A DNA stretch of 64,000 nucleotides. It comes from Vibrio sinus (lineage in GTDB: Bacteria; Pseudomonadota; Gammaproteobacteria; Enterobacterales; Vibrionaceae). The stretch covers positions 186,001 to 250,000 of the forward strand of contig NZ_JAMKMR010000001.1 of assembly GCF_023634645.1 (NCBI RefSeq), read 5' to 3'. Of this stretch, positions 18,644 to 26,629 are shown piece after piece. Made by a program: the position numbers and the translations under genes. The notes under the pieces are model-generated. The model had not been told where the DNA came from and did not search any database. It was given only the letters and a program-made list of their open reading frames with translations. Numbering within the stretch: the stretch's first letter is position 1; every line of letters starts with the position of its first letter.

Positions 18644-19123
18644 TTACTTATTCAAAAGGAAATCTTCGGTGATAGGGATGAATCGATCCGCGACATCGAT
18701 CAAGTGCTGTGCTGTGAGGCCAGGTACGCCATAGACTTCGACTTCTTTGCTAAACTTCTCTTGAATTCTCTCAACAAGAATTTCGAAATCTCCATCACCG
18801 GAGACTAAAACGATGAGATCAACATCAGCTGCTAGTTCAAAAGCGTCTAGCGCAATACCAACATCCCAATCCCCTTTGCAACTTCCATCTCTTCTTTGAA
18901 TAAAGGGTTTTAGCTTAACATCAAACCCTACGCCTCGAAGGATATGGTGAAATTGCCTTTGCTTAGGATCCTTACTAGAAATCGCATAAGCATTGGCCTG
19001 AATCACTTGGCGGTCTTGCGTCGCAACGTACCAAAATTGGTTATAGTCAAAACTGGAATGATATTTCTCTCGCGTTGTGTAGTACACATTTTGTACATCA
19101 ACTAAAATCGCTACTTTTTTCAT
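18644..19123 (-). CDS. NYN-domain (DUF88/LabA-like) putative RNase
   Basis: A 159-residue single-domain protein of the NYN family, a PIN-like nuclease fold. The N-terminal strand VAILVDVQNVY carries the first acidic residue, GDWDVGIALDAFE the second group, and LIVLVSGDGDFEILV the third; these are the metal-binding aspartates of the family. LabA-type proteins have loosely defined RNA-related roles. The ATG at 19123 is preferred over an in-frame GTG at 19141 because AAAGA lies just upstream. It is downstream of a TetR gene on the same strand (107 bp gap). Confidence 0.82.
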   Translation of the reverse strand: MKKVAILVDVQNVYYTTREKYHSSFDYNQFWYVATQDRQVIQANAYAISSKDPKQRQFHHILRGVGFDVKLKPFIQRRDGSCKGDWDVGIALDAFELAADVDLIVLVSGDGDFEILVERIQEKFSKEVEVYGVPGLTAQHLIDVADRFIPITEDFLLNK

Positions 19124-19230
19124 ATGATTATCTTTGAACACGTTAAGATCAGCAATGTGTGTAGGATAATCGCAGAGACCTTATACATCAAACAAGTTTA
19201 TCTTCTCAATCTACCCCAAGAGGTGAGTGT

Positions 19231-19863
19231 CTACGATAAAAATCCATGCTGCATTACTTTAATATTATGTTCAAACAGCTTATCTAAGAACTCTTCATTG
19301 AGGTCATAATTATGCATCGATAACACTGAAGCGGGAATGTTGAAAGGAAAAATCATCAGACTAATATAAGAAATTCGACAAAAACTTGGATCCATCCCCT
19401 CTTTCAACACCCCTTTATTAGATAGTTTAACTAACAAGGTTTCTCGGATTGCATGACTAAACTCGAGAAAAACCTGTTTGACTATTTGAAATTGAGCATT
19501 GGTTGCAGGTAGCTGCAGTGATTGAATCATTAAACGAGTAAAATAGGGAGATTTCTTCATTTCTCGGTAATATATTCTTAGCATTTCAATAAAGCTATCC
19601 TGATCACTTTCTTTTAACACCTGCTTAATTCCGACCCATATTGGCTCTAGAGTCTCTCTTATCATTGCCTCAAACAGGCCTTCTTTTGTCCCAAAATAAT
19701 AATTGATTAAAGAGGGATTTAAACCGGCCATTTTTCCAATGAGCCTCACTGATGATTTTTCATAGCTATCTTGAGTGAATAACTCTCTTGCGCTATCTAT
19801 GATTCTTTGCCGAGCTTTAAAGTCAACACTGGGCCGACCTACTTTTCTGATTTCCTGTTCCAT
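19231..19863 (-). CDS. TetR-family transcriptional regulator
   Basis: A 210-residue regulator. The N-terminal helix-turn-helix is typical: RQRIIDSARELFTQDSYEKSSVRLIGKMAGLNPSLINYYFGTKEGLFEAMI. The C-terminal ligand domain (about 70-210) gives no specificity clue. The ATG at 19863 is used; the frame extends two codons to a TTG. A palindrome in the promoter region (19886-19904) suggests autoregulation. Its other targets are unknown; the small NYN gene follows on the same strand. Confidence 0.85.
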   Translation of the reverse strand: MEQEIRKVGRPSVDFKARQRIIDSARELFTQDSYEKSSVRLIGKMAGLNPSLINYYFGTKEGLFEAMIRETLEPIWVGIKQVLKESDQDSFIEMLRIYYREMKKSPYFTRLMIQSLQLPATNAQFQIVKQVFLEFSHAIRETLLVKLSNKGVLKEGMDPSFCRISYISLMIFPFNIPASVLSMHNYDLNEEFLDKLFEHNIKVMQHGFLS

Positions 19864-19885
19864 AACCAAAATACCATTAGCAAAC

Positions 19886-19904
19886 TACTACTTTATATGT
19901 AGTA
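19886..19904. promoter_or_regulatory. Palindromic operator candidate for the TetR gene
   Basis: TACTAC-N7-GTAGTA lies 23 bp upstream of the TetR start in an A+T-rich promoter-like region. This is a normal place and shape for TetR autoregulation. Confidence 0.45.
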
Positions 19905-19985
19905 TCGTTTTATATTTAAATTTATTTTTGCCAACTTCAACTCATATATGCTCGGATCACCTAACGATGTTGAGCCTGAGTTTAA

Positions 19986-20315
19986 CTACTCACTCGGAGT
20001 CGAACTAAATGTTTTACTTACATCCATTACCTTAACGGTATACGTTCTATTTGAATTGCCAATACCTGAAAGATATATATTTCCTTTTTTATCGGTAAGA
20101 TAACTCTTTGTGCTTTTATTTACCAAAACGATCACTGGATACTCTTCTAACGGATGATCGTTGACTGAAAAAAACACTCTAGTTTCATTCTTCTTTGGGG
20201 ATACTTCTATTTTTATCCGGTCATCTAGTGAATAAGTGCCAAGAAATATAGCAAAAATGGAAAATACAATAATTATGACTATCAGTAGTAGCTTATTAAC
20301 TATTCTCATGGACAT
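19986..20315 (-). CDS. Small membrane-anchored protein of unknown function
   Basis: A 109-residue ORF with a strongly hydrophobic N-terminal helix (LLLIVIIIVFSIFAIFLG, about 9-26) followed by a charged, beta-rich domain of about 80 residues. It looks like a single-pass protein with a periplasmic domain. I recognise no family. Two ATG codons are possible (20315 and 20309), neither with a strong ribosome site. It is upstream of the TetR gene on the same strand but about 120 bp away. Confidence 0.5.
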   Translation of the reverse strand: MSMRIVNKLLLIVIIIVFSIFAIFLGTYSLDDRIKIEVSPKKNETRVFFSVNDHPLEEYPVIVLVNKSTKSYLTDKKGNIYLSGIGNSNRTYTVKVMDVSKTFSSTPSE

Positions 20316-20677
20316 TTATTAATCAACAGATAATTCATAGTAGGATACGATCATATTGTTTAACGCAGAAGTTAACCACGATATTTTTCCATATAAAAAC
20401 CATCGCACTAAAGAATAATTCAATGATAACTTTACATAGATGAATATATTCTGAATAAAACATTCAACTTCCGGTTACGCACATTGGCATGTATACCCAA
20501 GTTACTCAGGTCGAAAAATTAGATTTTAGATGAGGGTCACTTAACAAGCCTTCGCAGCTGTTGTTTTCATCAATAATTTTTTGAAAAGCCCAAATATGCA
20601 CCTAGTATTATAGTTGCGTATGGCAATCGTTGGCTTGCCATCGAGCACATAATAATAACGAACAACTGGAACAATGT
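20316..20677. other. Intergenic region upstream of the di-haem cytochrome gene
   Basis: 362 bp with no supportable ORF. It contains TATACCCAAGTTACTCAGG (20492-20510), matching one end of the repeat at 38347-38610, but no opposing end follows, so it is a solo fragment. I found no good FNR or CRP site here. Confidence 0.4.
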
Positions 20678-21781
20678 ATGAGACACAAGGCTTGGCTAGT
20701 CGTAACCCTCACTTCTATCCTGATAATAGTTGGGGCTTTTATCATTGAAGTCGTAACACCCCCTCCTCAGCAAACAGCGGAGACGTCTTTTTTTAAGAAT
20801 AGCAATGAGAACAGTGACACTTCTTCGCAATATACTGCCCCTTCAACTTCAGGTTATCCATCCGTAATAGCCCAAGATTCCTTTCGGCATGCAATTAGCC
20901 CAATACCTAAGACCCCGAATATCAACAAAAAATTGGCGAAAATCGGCTGGTTACTTTTCAGAGATCCAAACCTATCGTCTAATAGAAACATAAGCTGCGA
21001 AAGCTGCCACAGCCTTAATACTAATGGCGCAGAATACACTAATGTTTCCACTGGTGTCGGTGGTAAAGGAAGCCGTAATTCACTCACCGTATTTAACACT
21101 GCCTACAACTATCGCTTTTTTTGGGACGGACGCGCTAACAGTTTATTTGATCAACTTGATGGGCCAGTGCACGATATACGGGAAATGGATTCAAACTGGG
21201 CATTTATAGCAAACTATGTCACTCGCTCTCAGCTTTACTCAAAGTTATTCGAACAAGCAAACCTAGACATCAATGAACAAAATATAAAAGCGACGTTAGT
21301 CGAGTTCATGAAAGGATTGACCACTCCAAGTTCCCCATTTGATCAATATCTTCTCGGTAACAAATCTGCGCTCAATGAACAACAGATTCGAGGATGGGAG
21401 AGTTTTCAGAAAGAGGGCTGTGTCAATTGCCACCGAGGAGTCAATATTGGTGGTGGCATGGTCATGCGCTTTGGTTACTTTGGTGAAGATAAAATAGGAA
21501 AGCAGAGAAGCTCCGATACAGGAAAACACCGTACCACCAATAGACAAAAGGATATGTATTTATTTAGGGTTGCGAGTTTGAGAAATGTCGCCAACACCCC
21601 ACCGTATTTTCATGATGGTAGAACTGAATCATTGCGAGAAGCGATTCAAATCATGGCAGAAAGCCAACTTGGTAAAACCTTTGATAAAAGCACTACCGAG
21701 GACTTATACGCTTTTCTTACCACCTTGACTGGACAGCGACCTGCTATTTTAGAGGAGTTTTCAAATGACGCGAACCACTAA
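20678..21781 (+). CDS. Di-haem cytochrome c peroxidase/MauG-like protein
   Basis: A 367-residue exported protein with an N-terminal membrane anchor (WLVVTLTSILIIVGAFIIEV) and two haem c sites: CESCH at C107 and CVNCH at C248. Between and after them are family segments (RNSLTVFNTAYNYRFFWDGRA, NTPPYFHDGRTESL). Members reduce periplasmic peroxide or oxidise protein or small-molecule substrates. The N-terminal anchor without a cleavage site suggests membrane tethering. The ATG at 20678 is chosen over an in-frame TTG at 20630. Its end overlaps the start of a hybrid kinase gene by 17 bp, so the two are probably coupled. Confidence 0.88.
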   Translation: MRHKAWLVVTLTSILIIVGAFIIEVVTPPPQQTAETSFFKNSNENSDTSSQYTAPSTSGYPSVIAQDSFRHAISPIPKTPNINKKLAKIGWLLFRDPNLSSNRNISCESCHSLNTNGAEYTNVSTGVGGKGSRNSLTVFNTAYNYRFFWDGRANSLFDQLDGPVHDIREMDSNWAFIANYVTRSQLYSKLFEQANLDINEQNIKATLVEFMKGLTTPSSPFDQYLLGNKSALNEQQIRGWESFQKEGCVNCHRGVNIGGGMVMRFGYFGEDKIGKQRSSDTGKHRTTNRQKDMYLFRVASLRNVANTPPYFHDGRTESLREAIQIMAESQLGKTFDKSTTEDLYAFLTTLTGQRPAILEEFSNDANH

Positions 21782-24521
21782 GGCACTCTTTGCTGCGACT
21801 ATTATTGTAAACTCCATACTCATCAGTGCATCCGTACTGCTTTACATGGAGTACACCCAACTGTCTAACTACCGCTCCGTCGTCGTAAATCTTGGCCATA
21901 AGATTATTGAGCTTAGAGATCAGGTGACTCAGCAAGCGTTGACCCCTACCTCAGATCCTTACCAAATTGCATCAAGTACAGTCAAGCTTGAGAAGCAAGT
22001 TGAAAACATGATGGAAAGCCACCAAACTTCCAGTTTAAGCACATTTGGTTTACATGACCAAGAAGCGTCCACCGCTTTGAAAAGTTTCGGCAATTCGTCA
22101 TTAAAAATTGTCGATGCCATTGACCATGTAATTGGCTTACTTGTTGTAAAAGAATCAGTGTTGTCGTCTTTGGTGAAAAATATCAATGGTTTAGATTCGT
22201 CCAATACGTCTAGTACGCTAGCACAGCGCCAAGTTATATTAAGAACGATTACCTCTGAAAGCCTTAATGCAAACACTCATCCCGATCTTGCCCCACTACT
22301 AAGAACGTTTCGCGAAATTGAGTCGCAGAAACAGCGGCTTTTTGGCTACTTACTCGCTCCAAAAGTCACGGATTACGTGAACCGAACTGAGGAAACATTA
22401 GCTCAACTTTCTGCAAATGTGAGAAGTACGCTAACACAACTATTTGCAACGATTGGCCTGTTGATTGCAGGTTTTATCGCGTCGCTGTATATCGTCCGCA
22501 TGAAAGAATTGCGCAAACACAATACTGCCTATCAAAAAGCAATGGACCGGGCTGAAAAAGCGAATCAAGCCAAGTCCATATTCTTAGCAACGATGAGTCA
22601 TGAGTTACGAACACCAATGAATGGCGTCCTAGGAATGGCGCAGATCATGAAAGATGACTCAAACAATCCCAAAACTCGCGAAAATGTTCAGGTGATCATT
22701 GATTCTGGCCAACACCTTGTTTCCTTGCTAAACGACATATTGGATTTCTCTAAGATTGAACAAGGAAAAATGGATCTGGAGAAGGCCCCATTCTCTATTG
22801 ATGATGTGTTAGAGCAGTCGAATCAAGTACTGAAACCGCTAGCAGAGAAGAAAGGCATTGAATTCATAGTGTGCAATCTCATTCCTCATGACCTCCGATT
22901 TGTTGGCGATGCATCTCGTATGCGGCAAATACTGTTTAATATTGCGGGAAATGCCATTAAGTTCACCAATAAAGGATCGGTGGAAGTACGTCTGATTCTT
23001 TGTAAAACACCTCAAACCCACGTTGAGTTAACCATTGCAGATACAGGGATCGGTATTGCTGAAGACAAACTCAAACATATATTTACACCTTTTGAACAAG
23101 CAGAATTGTCCACTACAAGAAAATTTGGTGGTACTGGTTTAGGGCTAGCCATCGTCAAACAAATCACGGATTTGATGGGTGGCACAGTCAGTGTCACTAG
23201 CGAGCTCAATGCAGGCACAACATTTACCTTGTCACTACCGCTGGAAGTGGAAAACCTGAGCAAGGGCTCGGAAGTACCTCGTGTTGAAAACCAACAAAAC
23301 GAATCACATCATCAAGCTTTGGAAGTATTGTTGGTGGAAGATAACCAGGTGAATGCAATTGTGGCGCAAAAGTTTTTGCACCCATTGGGGCATAGTGTTG
23401 ACTGGGTGAGCAATGGTGTGGCAGCGCTGAATGTGCTTGAAAAGAAACAGTTTGATCTCATTATTATGGATAACCATATGCCAAATTTAAGTGGTGTGGA
23501 GACAATCAAATCTATCCGCCACGAATTGCAACTCGATACCGTTATTTTTGCTTGCACCGCAGACGTGTTCGCCGAAGCTCACGATAAGCTTATTGATGCT
23601 GGCGCGAATTTTGTACTTACTAAGCCACTGCATAAAAATAACCTAGAAAGAGCAATCAAACAATTTGAGCCTGAATTTATAGAAAGCCAAGCGAAGCGCT
23701 CACCAGAGTCTAATGTTGTCACGTTAAAGCGTTATCCAATTGAAAACCTAACCTTAACTGAAGAGGAAATTTCAAAGAGCCCTCTCCTAGCCGACATGGG
23801 CTTCTCAATAGAAGAAAAAGTGAAGTTGCTTACCTCGTTAAGTGCAGAGCTTGAAAGCAAATCCGTGCGTTTAATCGAAGCTTATGCGGACGCCAATCCA
23901 GATGATGTACATAAGCTTGTACATGCGATTAATGGTATGGCGGTCCAATTTAATCTTCGGGAGATGGCAGCATTGTCTAAAGGGGCAGAAGATATCGCCA
24001 AGGATCACCTGATACCAGATCCAGAGTCGATGCAGAAACTCATCAACCTTATGAATGTGAACTGCCATCAGACCCACCGTATGCTCAAAGCATTGCAAAC
24101 TCAGCAACACAGGGCTCCAAAAACGCCAGCCGCCAACAAACGCATATTAGTCGCTGATGACAATAATGTTAATGTCATTGTTCTCACGAAATTATTGGAG
24201 TCGATGGGTTTTGAACATTTTGATATCGCAAAAAATGGTGAGGAAGCGGTCAACCTTGTCAAACAGCACACCTACTACGCCATACTCATGGACAACCACA
24301 TGCCCGTCATGACGGGTGTCGAAGCGACTAAGATTATTAAAAGCCACATTGCACCAACCGCGAATATCATTGCTTGTACTGCAGATGCAACCATTCAAGC
24401 GAATCAGGAATTTTTAGAATGTGGGGCTACAGACGTCATTCTCAAACCCATTAATAAAGAAAAACTGCTTGGTGCGTTAGCGAAGATAAACCAAGAAGAG
24501 AATGCAATCGGGGGAAATTAG
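21765..24521 (+). CDS. Hybrid sensor histidine kinase with REC-Hpt-REC tail
   Basis: A 918-residue phosphorelay kinase: TM helix (about 7-29), periplasmic helical sensor of about 190 residues, second TM (about 226-248), HisKA with H279 in TMSHELRTPMNG, HATPase (IADTGIGIAEDKL, GGTGLGLAIVKQ), first receiver (D569 in IIMDNHMP), a helical Hpt-like domain (H720 in KLVHAINGMAVQF) and a second receiver (D843 in LMDNHMP). The two receivers share the DNHMP, SGVE/TGVE and ACTAD segments, so one probably arose by internal duplication. A receiver after the Hpt is unusual. No response regulator gene is adjacent. The start overlaps the di-haem cytochrome gene, suggesting redox-linked sensing. Confidence 0.9.
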   Translation: MTRTTKALFAATIIVNSILISASVLLYMEYTQLSNYRSVVVNLGHKIIELRDQVTQQALTPTSDPYQIASSTVKLEKQVENMMESHQTSSLSTFGLHDQEASTALKSFGNSSLKIVDAIDHVIGLLVVKESVLSSLVKNINGLDSSNTSSTLAQRQVILRTITSESLNANTHPDLAPLLRTFREIESQKQRLFGYLLAPKVTDYVNRTEETLAQLSANVRSTLTQLFATIGLLIAGFIASLYIVRMKELRKHNTAYQKAMDRAEKANQAKSIFLATMSHELRTPMNGVLGMAQIMKDDSNNPKTRENVQVIIDSGQHLVSLLNDILDFSKIEQGKMDLEKAPFSIDDVLEQSNQVLKPLAEKKGIEFIVCNLIPHDLRFVGDASRMRQILFNIAGNAIKFTNKGSVEVRLILCKTPQTHVELTIADTGIGIAEDKLKHIFTPFEQAELSTTRKFGGTGLGLAIVKQITDLMGGTVSVTSELNAGTTFTLSLPLEVENLSKGSEVPRVENQQNESHHQALEVLLVEDNQVNAIVAQKFLHPLGHSVDWVSNGVAALNVLEKKQFDLIIMDNHMPNLSGVETIKSIRHELQLDTVIFACTADVFAEAHDKLIDAGANFVLTKPLHKNNLERAIKQFEPEFIESQAKRSPESNVVTLKRYPIENLTLTEEEISKSPLLADMGFSIEEKVKLLTSLSAELESKSVRLIEAYADANPDDVHKLVHAINGMAVQFNLREMAALSKGAEDIAKDHLIPDPESMQKLINLMNVNCHQTHRMLKALQTQQHRAPKTPAANKRILVADDNNVNVIVLTKLLESMGFEHFDIAKNGEEAVNLVKQHTYYAILMDNHMPVMTGVEATKIIKSHIAPTANIIACTADATIQANQEFLECGATDVILKPINKEKLLGALAKINQEENAIGGN

Positions 24522-24532
24522 TTGAGAAGAGA

Positions 24533-24619
24533 TGGTGCCCCGGGCCGGACTTGAACCGGCACAGCGCGAACGCCGAGGGATTTTAAATCCCTTGTGTCTA
24601 CCAATTCCACCACCAGGGC
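24533..24619 (-). tRNA. tRNA-Leu (anticodon UAA), copy 2 in transcription order
   Basis: An 87-nt tRNA with encoded CCA. On the minus strand it reads GCCCTGGTGG...GGTTCAAGTCC...ACCA. The anticodon loop ATTTAAAAT within GGGATTTAAAATCCC gives UAA, and it has the long variable arm of class II leucine tRNAs. Identical to the copy at 24792-24878. Confidence 0.97.
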
Positions 24620-24694
24620 ACGCAAAATTCTTTGCGATGCTGTGAACAATTAAGTCAGACACCATCTGATATCGTTAGTCGATATCTCAAATTG

Positions 24695-24768
24695 TGGAGG
24701 CGCGTCCCGGAGTCGAACCGAGGTCCACGGATTTGCAATCCGCTGCATAGCCACTCTGCCAACGCGCC
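24695..24768 (-). tRNA. tRNA-Cys (anticodon GCA), copy 2 in transcription order
   Basis: A 74-nt tRNA with encoded CCA. On the minus strand it begins GGCGCGTTGGCAGAGTGG and has anticodon GCA in CGGATTGCAAATCCG and T-arm GGTTCGACTCC. Identical to the copy at 24954-25027. Confidence 0.97.
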
Positions 24769-24791
24769 AAGCTATATGCTTTTATGTAAGA

Positions 24792-24878
24792 TGGTGCCCC
24801 GGGCCGGACTTGAACCGGCACAGCGCGAACGCCGAGGGATTTTAAATCCCTTGTGTCTACCAATTCCACCACCAGGGC
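24792..24878 (-). tRNA. tRNA-Leu (anticodon UAA), copy 1 in transcription order
   Basis: An 87-nt class II leucine tRNA with encoded CCA, identical in sequence to the copy at 24533-24619. Confidence 0.97.
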
Positions 24879-24953
24879 ACGCAAAATTCTTTGCGATGCT
24901 GTGAACAGTTAAGTCAGACACCATCTGATATCGTTAGCCGATATCTCAAATTA

Positions 24954-25027
24954 TGGAGGCGCGTCCCGGAGTCGAACCGAGGTCCACGGATTTGCAATCC
25001 GCTGCATAGCCACTCTGCCAACGCGCC
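24954..25027 (-). tRNA. tRNA-Cys (anticodon GCA), copy 1 in transcription order
   Basis: A 74-nt tRNA, first in the transcribed array and identical to the copy at 24695-24768. The array promoter is probably the site at 25073-25100. Confidence 0.97.
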
Positions 25028-25072
25028 TTTGCTTTCAACACGTTAGCTAGCCAGCCCCCGTGTGCGGTGCAT

Positions 25073-25100
25073 ACTTTAATGATTCGCGGCCAGGTGTCAA
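25073..25100 (-). promoter_or_regulatory. Promoter candidate for the tRNA array
   Basis: On the minus strand, TTGACA (25095-25100) and TAAAGT (25073-25078) are spaced by 16 bp. A G+C-rich discriminator-like tract (GCACCGCAC) follows, as is usual for stable-RNA promoters. Confidence 0.55.
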
Positions 25101-25175
25101 ATAAAAATATGAAATTTGCTTTCGTTTGCTGACAATTAAAGCAATATGATCGTTCTATAGTCGAATTTAACTATC

Positions 25176-26621
25176 TCACCACGTTTTGACTAGCCTTCCA
25201 ACAAGCGTCGGATGATAGGACCAGCAGTGGTCAAACATAGAAATAAGCTCCGGATTACCATACTTAGACAAGCAAACGGCATGAAAGCGATTGCTCTTTC
25301 TCTTTAGCAGCTCGACTTGTTGCACGATTTCTTTGGGTTGTTTTGGCGCGATGAAGTCAGAAACCACGACTAAGTCAGCGTTTTTATATCGTGAAGAGTA
25401 CATAAGCTCCACAGATTTAATCATCACCGGCTCTAAGTCTGTACCACCATGAAAGCTATAGGTTAAAAAGTCTCCAGCTTCTCTCAAACCATCTTGCTTG
25501 GTTAATTCATAGGTGATGAGTTCAGTTGAAAACAGCACGACGTAGCAATCCCTATCGTCTGCTAACGCAATTTGCATGAGTGCGTAGGCAATGGCTTTAG
25601 CACATTGCTCAGGAAACCCACTCATCGATCCCGATGCGTCAACACAAACAATAAATGGCCCTTTATCGATTTCCACTTTTTGATGACTCGGTTTGCTTGA
25701 TTTCACTTTGCGTAACGTCCGAGATTTCCCTTCCATTCGGTAGTTCATCAAGCGCTTGTCTGCCAAATGCTTATAAAAAATGACTTCCAACTCTGGATAA
25801 GCCAAAAACATGGTTTCGTTCGGGAGCAAGCGATTCAGATCATCGCTCGGATGAATCCCAACAATATCATCTGTCGCTTCATCAGATTTCTCCTCAACCA
25901 TTTTAAGCTCTTCGATGGGGGTGAGGTTTAAATCTGGATCCTCGACTTGACTTGCCATGCGGCCTAGCTTTTCAGCGATCTCTTGCAAAGCTTGATGTTT
26001 CTTCAAAAACTCGGCGTGACGTTTCATCACTTTAATATCGGTTTTACTCAATTTGGCAGATGCCATATCCCACAAGCGACCAATGCTTTTTTCATCTCCC
26101 GACTCGGAAACCTTATCCATGCTCTTCATGGTTTCCATGCGTTGATATAAATCTTTGAGCACTTTTTCCTTGCTGGCTTCTAATTCGGTGACTTGAGCCT
26201 TTCTGACGGCCTCAGACAGGGTTTGATACCACTGATCACAAAAATAATGCGGGAACATAGGGTTATTCACCCCTTTGTTTTTTTCTAGCAGCCGCCTCGC
26301 TTGCATGTAAAATGCCGAGTGCCACTCCAACTTCTGCACAACTTCATGAATGCTTTCGAAGAACTTCGCTTCATCCCAGTGGATGACCTCTTGATAAAGC
26401 GCCAGCTCTTTTTGAAAGCGCTCAGTTTCACATACCTTGGTGACACGCGATTTCACTCCGATTCGCCATCGTCTTAAATGTGTCTTAACTGAAGAACGAA
26501 CTCCCCGATTTTCACTCATCATCATCACTTGGGAGCGGCCCATTAAATCATGCACCGCTGCATCAATGATTCCCGAGTCTGCGATTGAAATAATTAAGTT
26601 TAATCCATCAACGCCTAGCAT
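25176..26621 (-). CDS. viaA: VWA-domain regulator ViaA
   Basis: A 481-residue protein matching ViaA, the von Willebrand A partner of the RavA ATPase. A helical N-terminal half of about 300 residues is followed by the VWA domain. Its metal-ion site is visible: VDASGSMSGFPEQCAKAIA (DxSxS), then the threonine in FHGGTDLEP and the aspartate in VVVSDFIAP. RavA-ViaA has been linked to Fe-S respiratory enzymes and aminoglycoside uptake in enterobacteria and vibrios. It starts 8 bp after ravA, forming the usual two-gene operon. Length equals the E. coli protein (483). Confidence 0.93.
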   Translation of the reverse strand: MLGVDGLNLIISIADSGIIDAAVHDLMGRSQVMMMSENRGVRSSVKTHLRRWRIGVKSRVTKVCETERFQKELALYQEVIHWDEAKFFESIHEVVQKLEWHSAFYMQARRLLEKNKGVNNPMFPHYFCDQWYQTLSEAVRKAQVTELEASKEKVLKDLYQRMETMKSMDKVSESGDEKSIGRLWDMASAKLSKTDIKVMKRHAEFLKKHQALQEIAEKLGRMASQVEDPDLNLTPIEELKMVEEKSDEATDDIVGIHPSDDLNRLLPNETMFLAYPELEVIFYKHLADKRLMNYRMEGKSRTLRKVKSSKPSHQKVEIDKGPFIVCVDASGSMSGFPEQCAKAIAYALMQIALADDRDCYVVLFSTELITYELTKQDGLREAGDFLTYSFHGGTDLEPVMIKSVELMYSSRYKNADLVVVSDFIAPKQPKEIVQQVELLKRKSNRFHAVCLSKYGNPELISMFDHCWSYHPTLVGRLVKTW

Positions 26622-26629
26622 TTCGTCAC

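Larger units (their letters stand above)
24533..25027 (-). repeat. Tandem duplication of a tRNA-Leu/tRNA-Cys unit
   Basis: Two 236-bp units (24533-24768 and 24792-25027) match throughout except for three substitutions, all in the spacer between the Leu and Cys genes. A 23-bp linker separates them. Each spacer carries a CGCAAA-ATTC-TTTGCG stem next to the leucine tRNA. Confidence 0.95.

Noticed and set aside
20540..20580. Possible FNR box before the di-haem cytochrome gene (GTTGTTTTCATCAA)
   Set aside because: Only the right half-site fits; the left half does not match TTGAT.
24632..24904. Open reading frames across the tRNA region
   Set aside because: They lie across tRNA genes and repeat the tRNA sequence; they are not coding.
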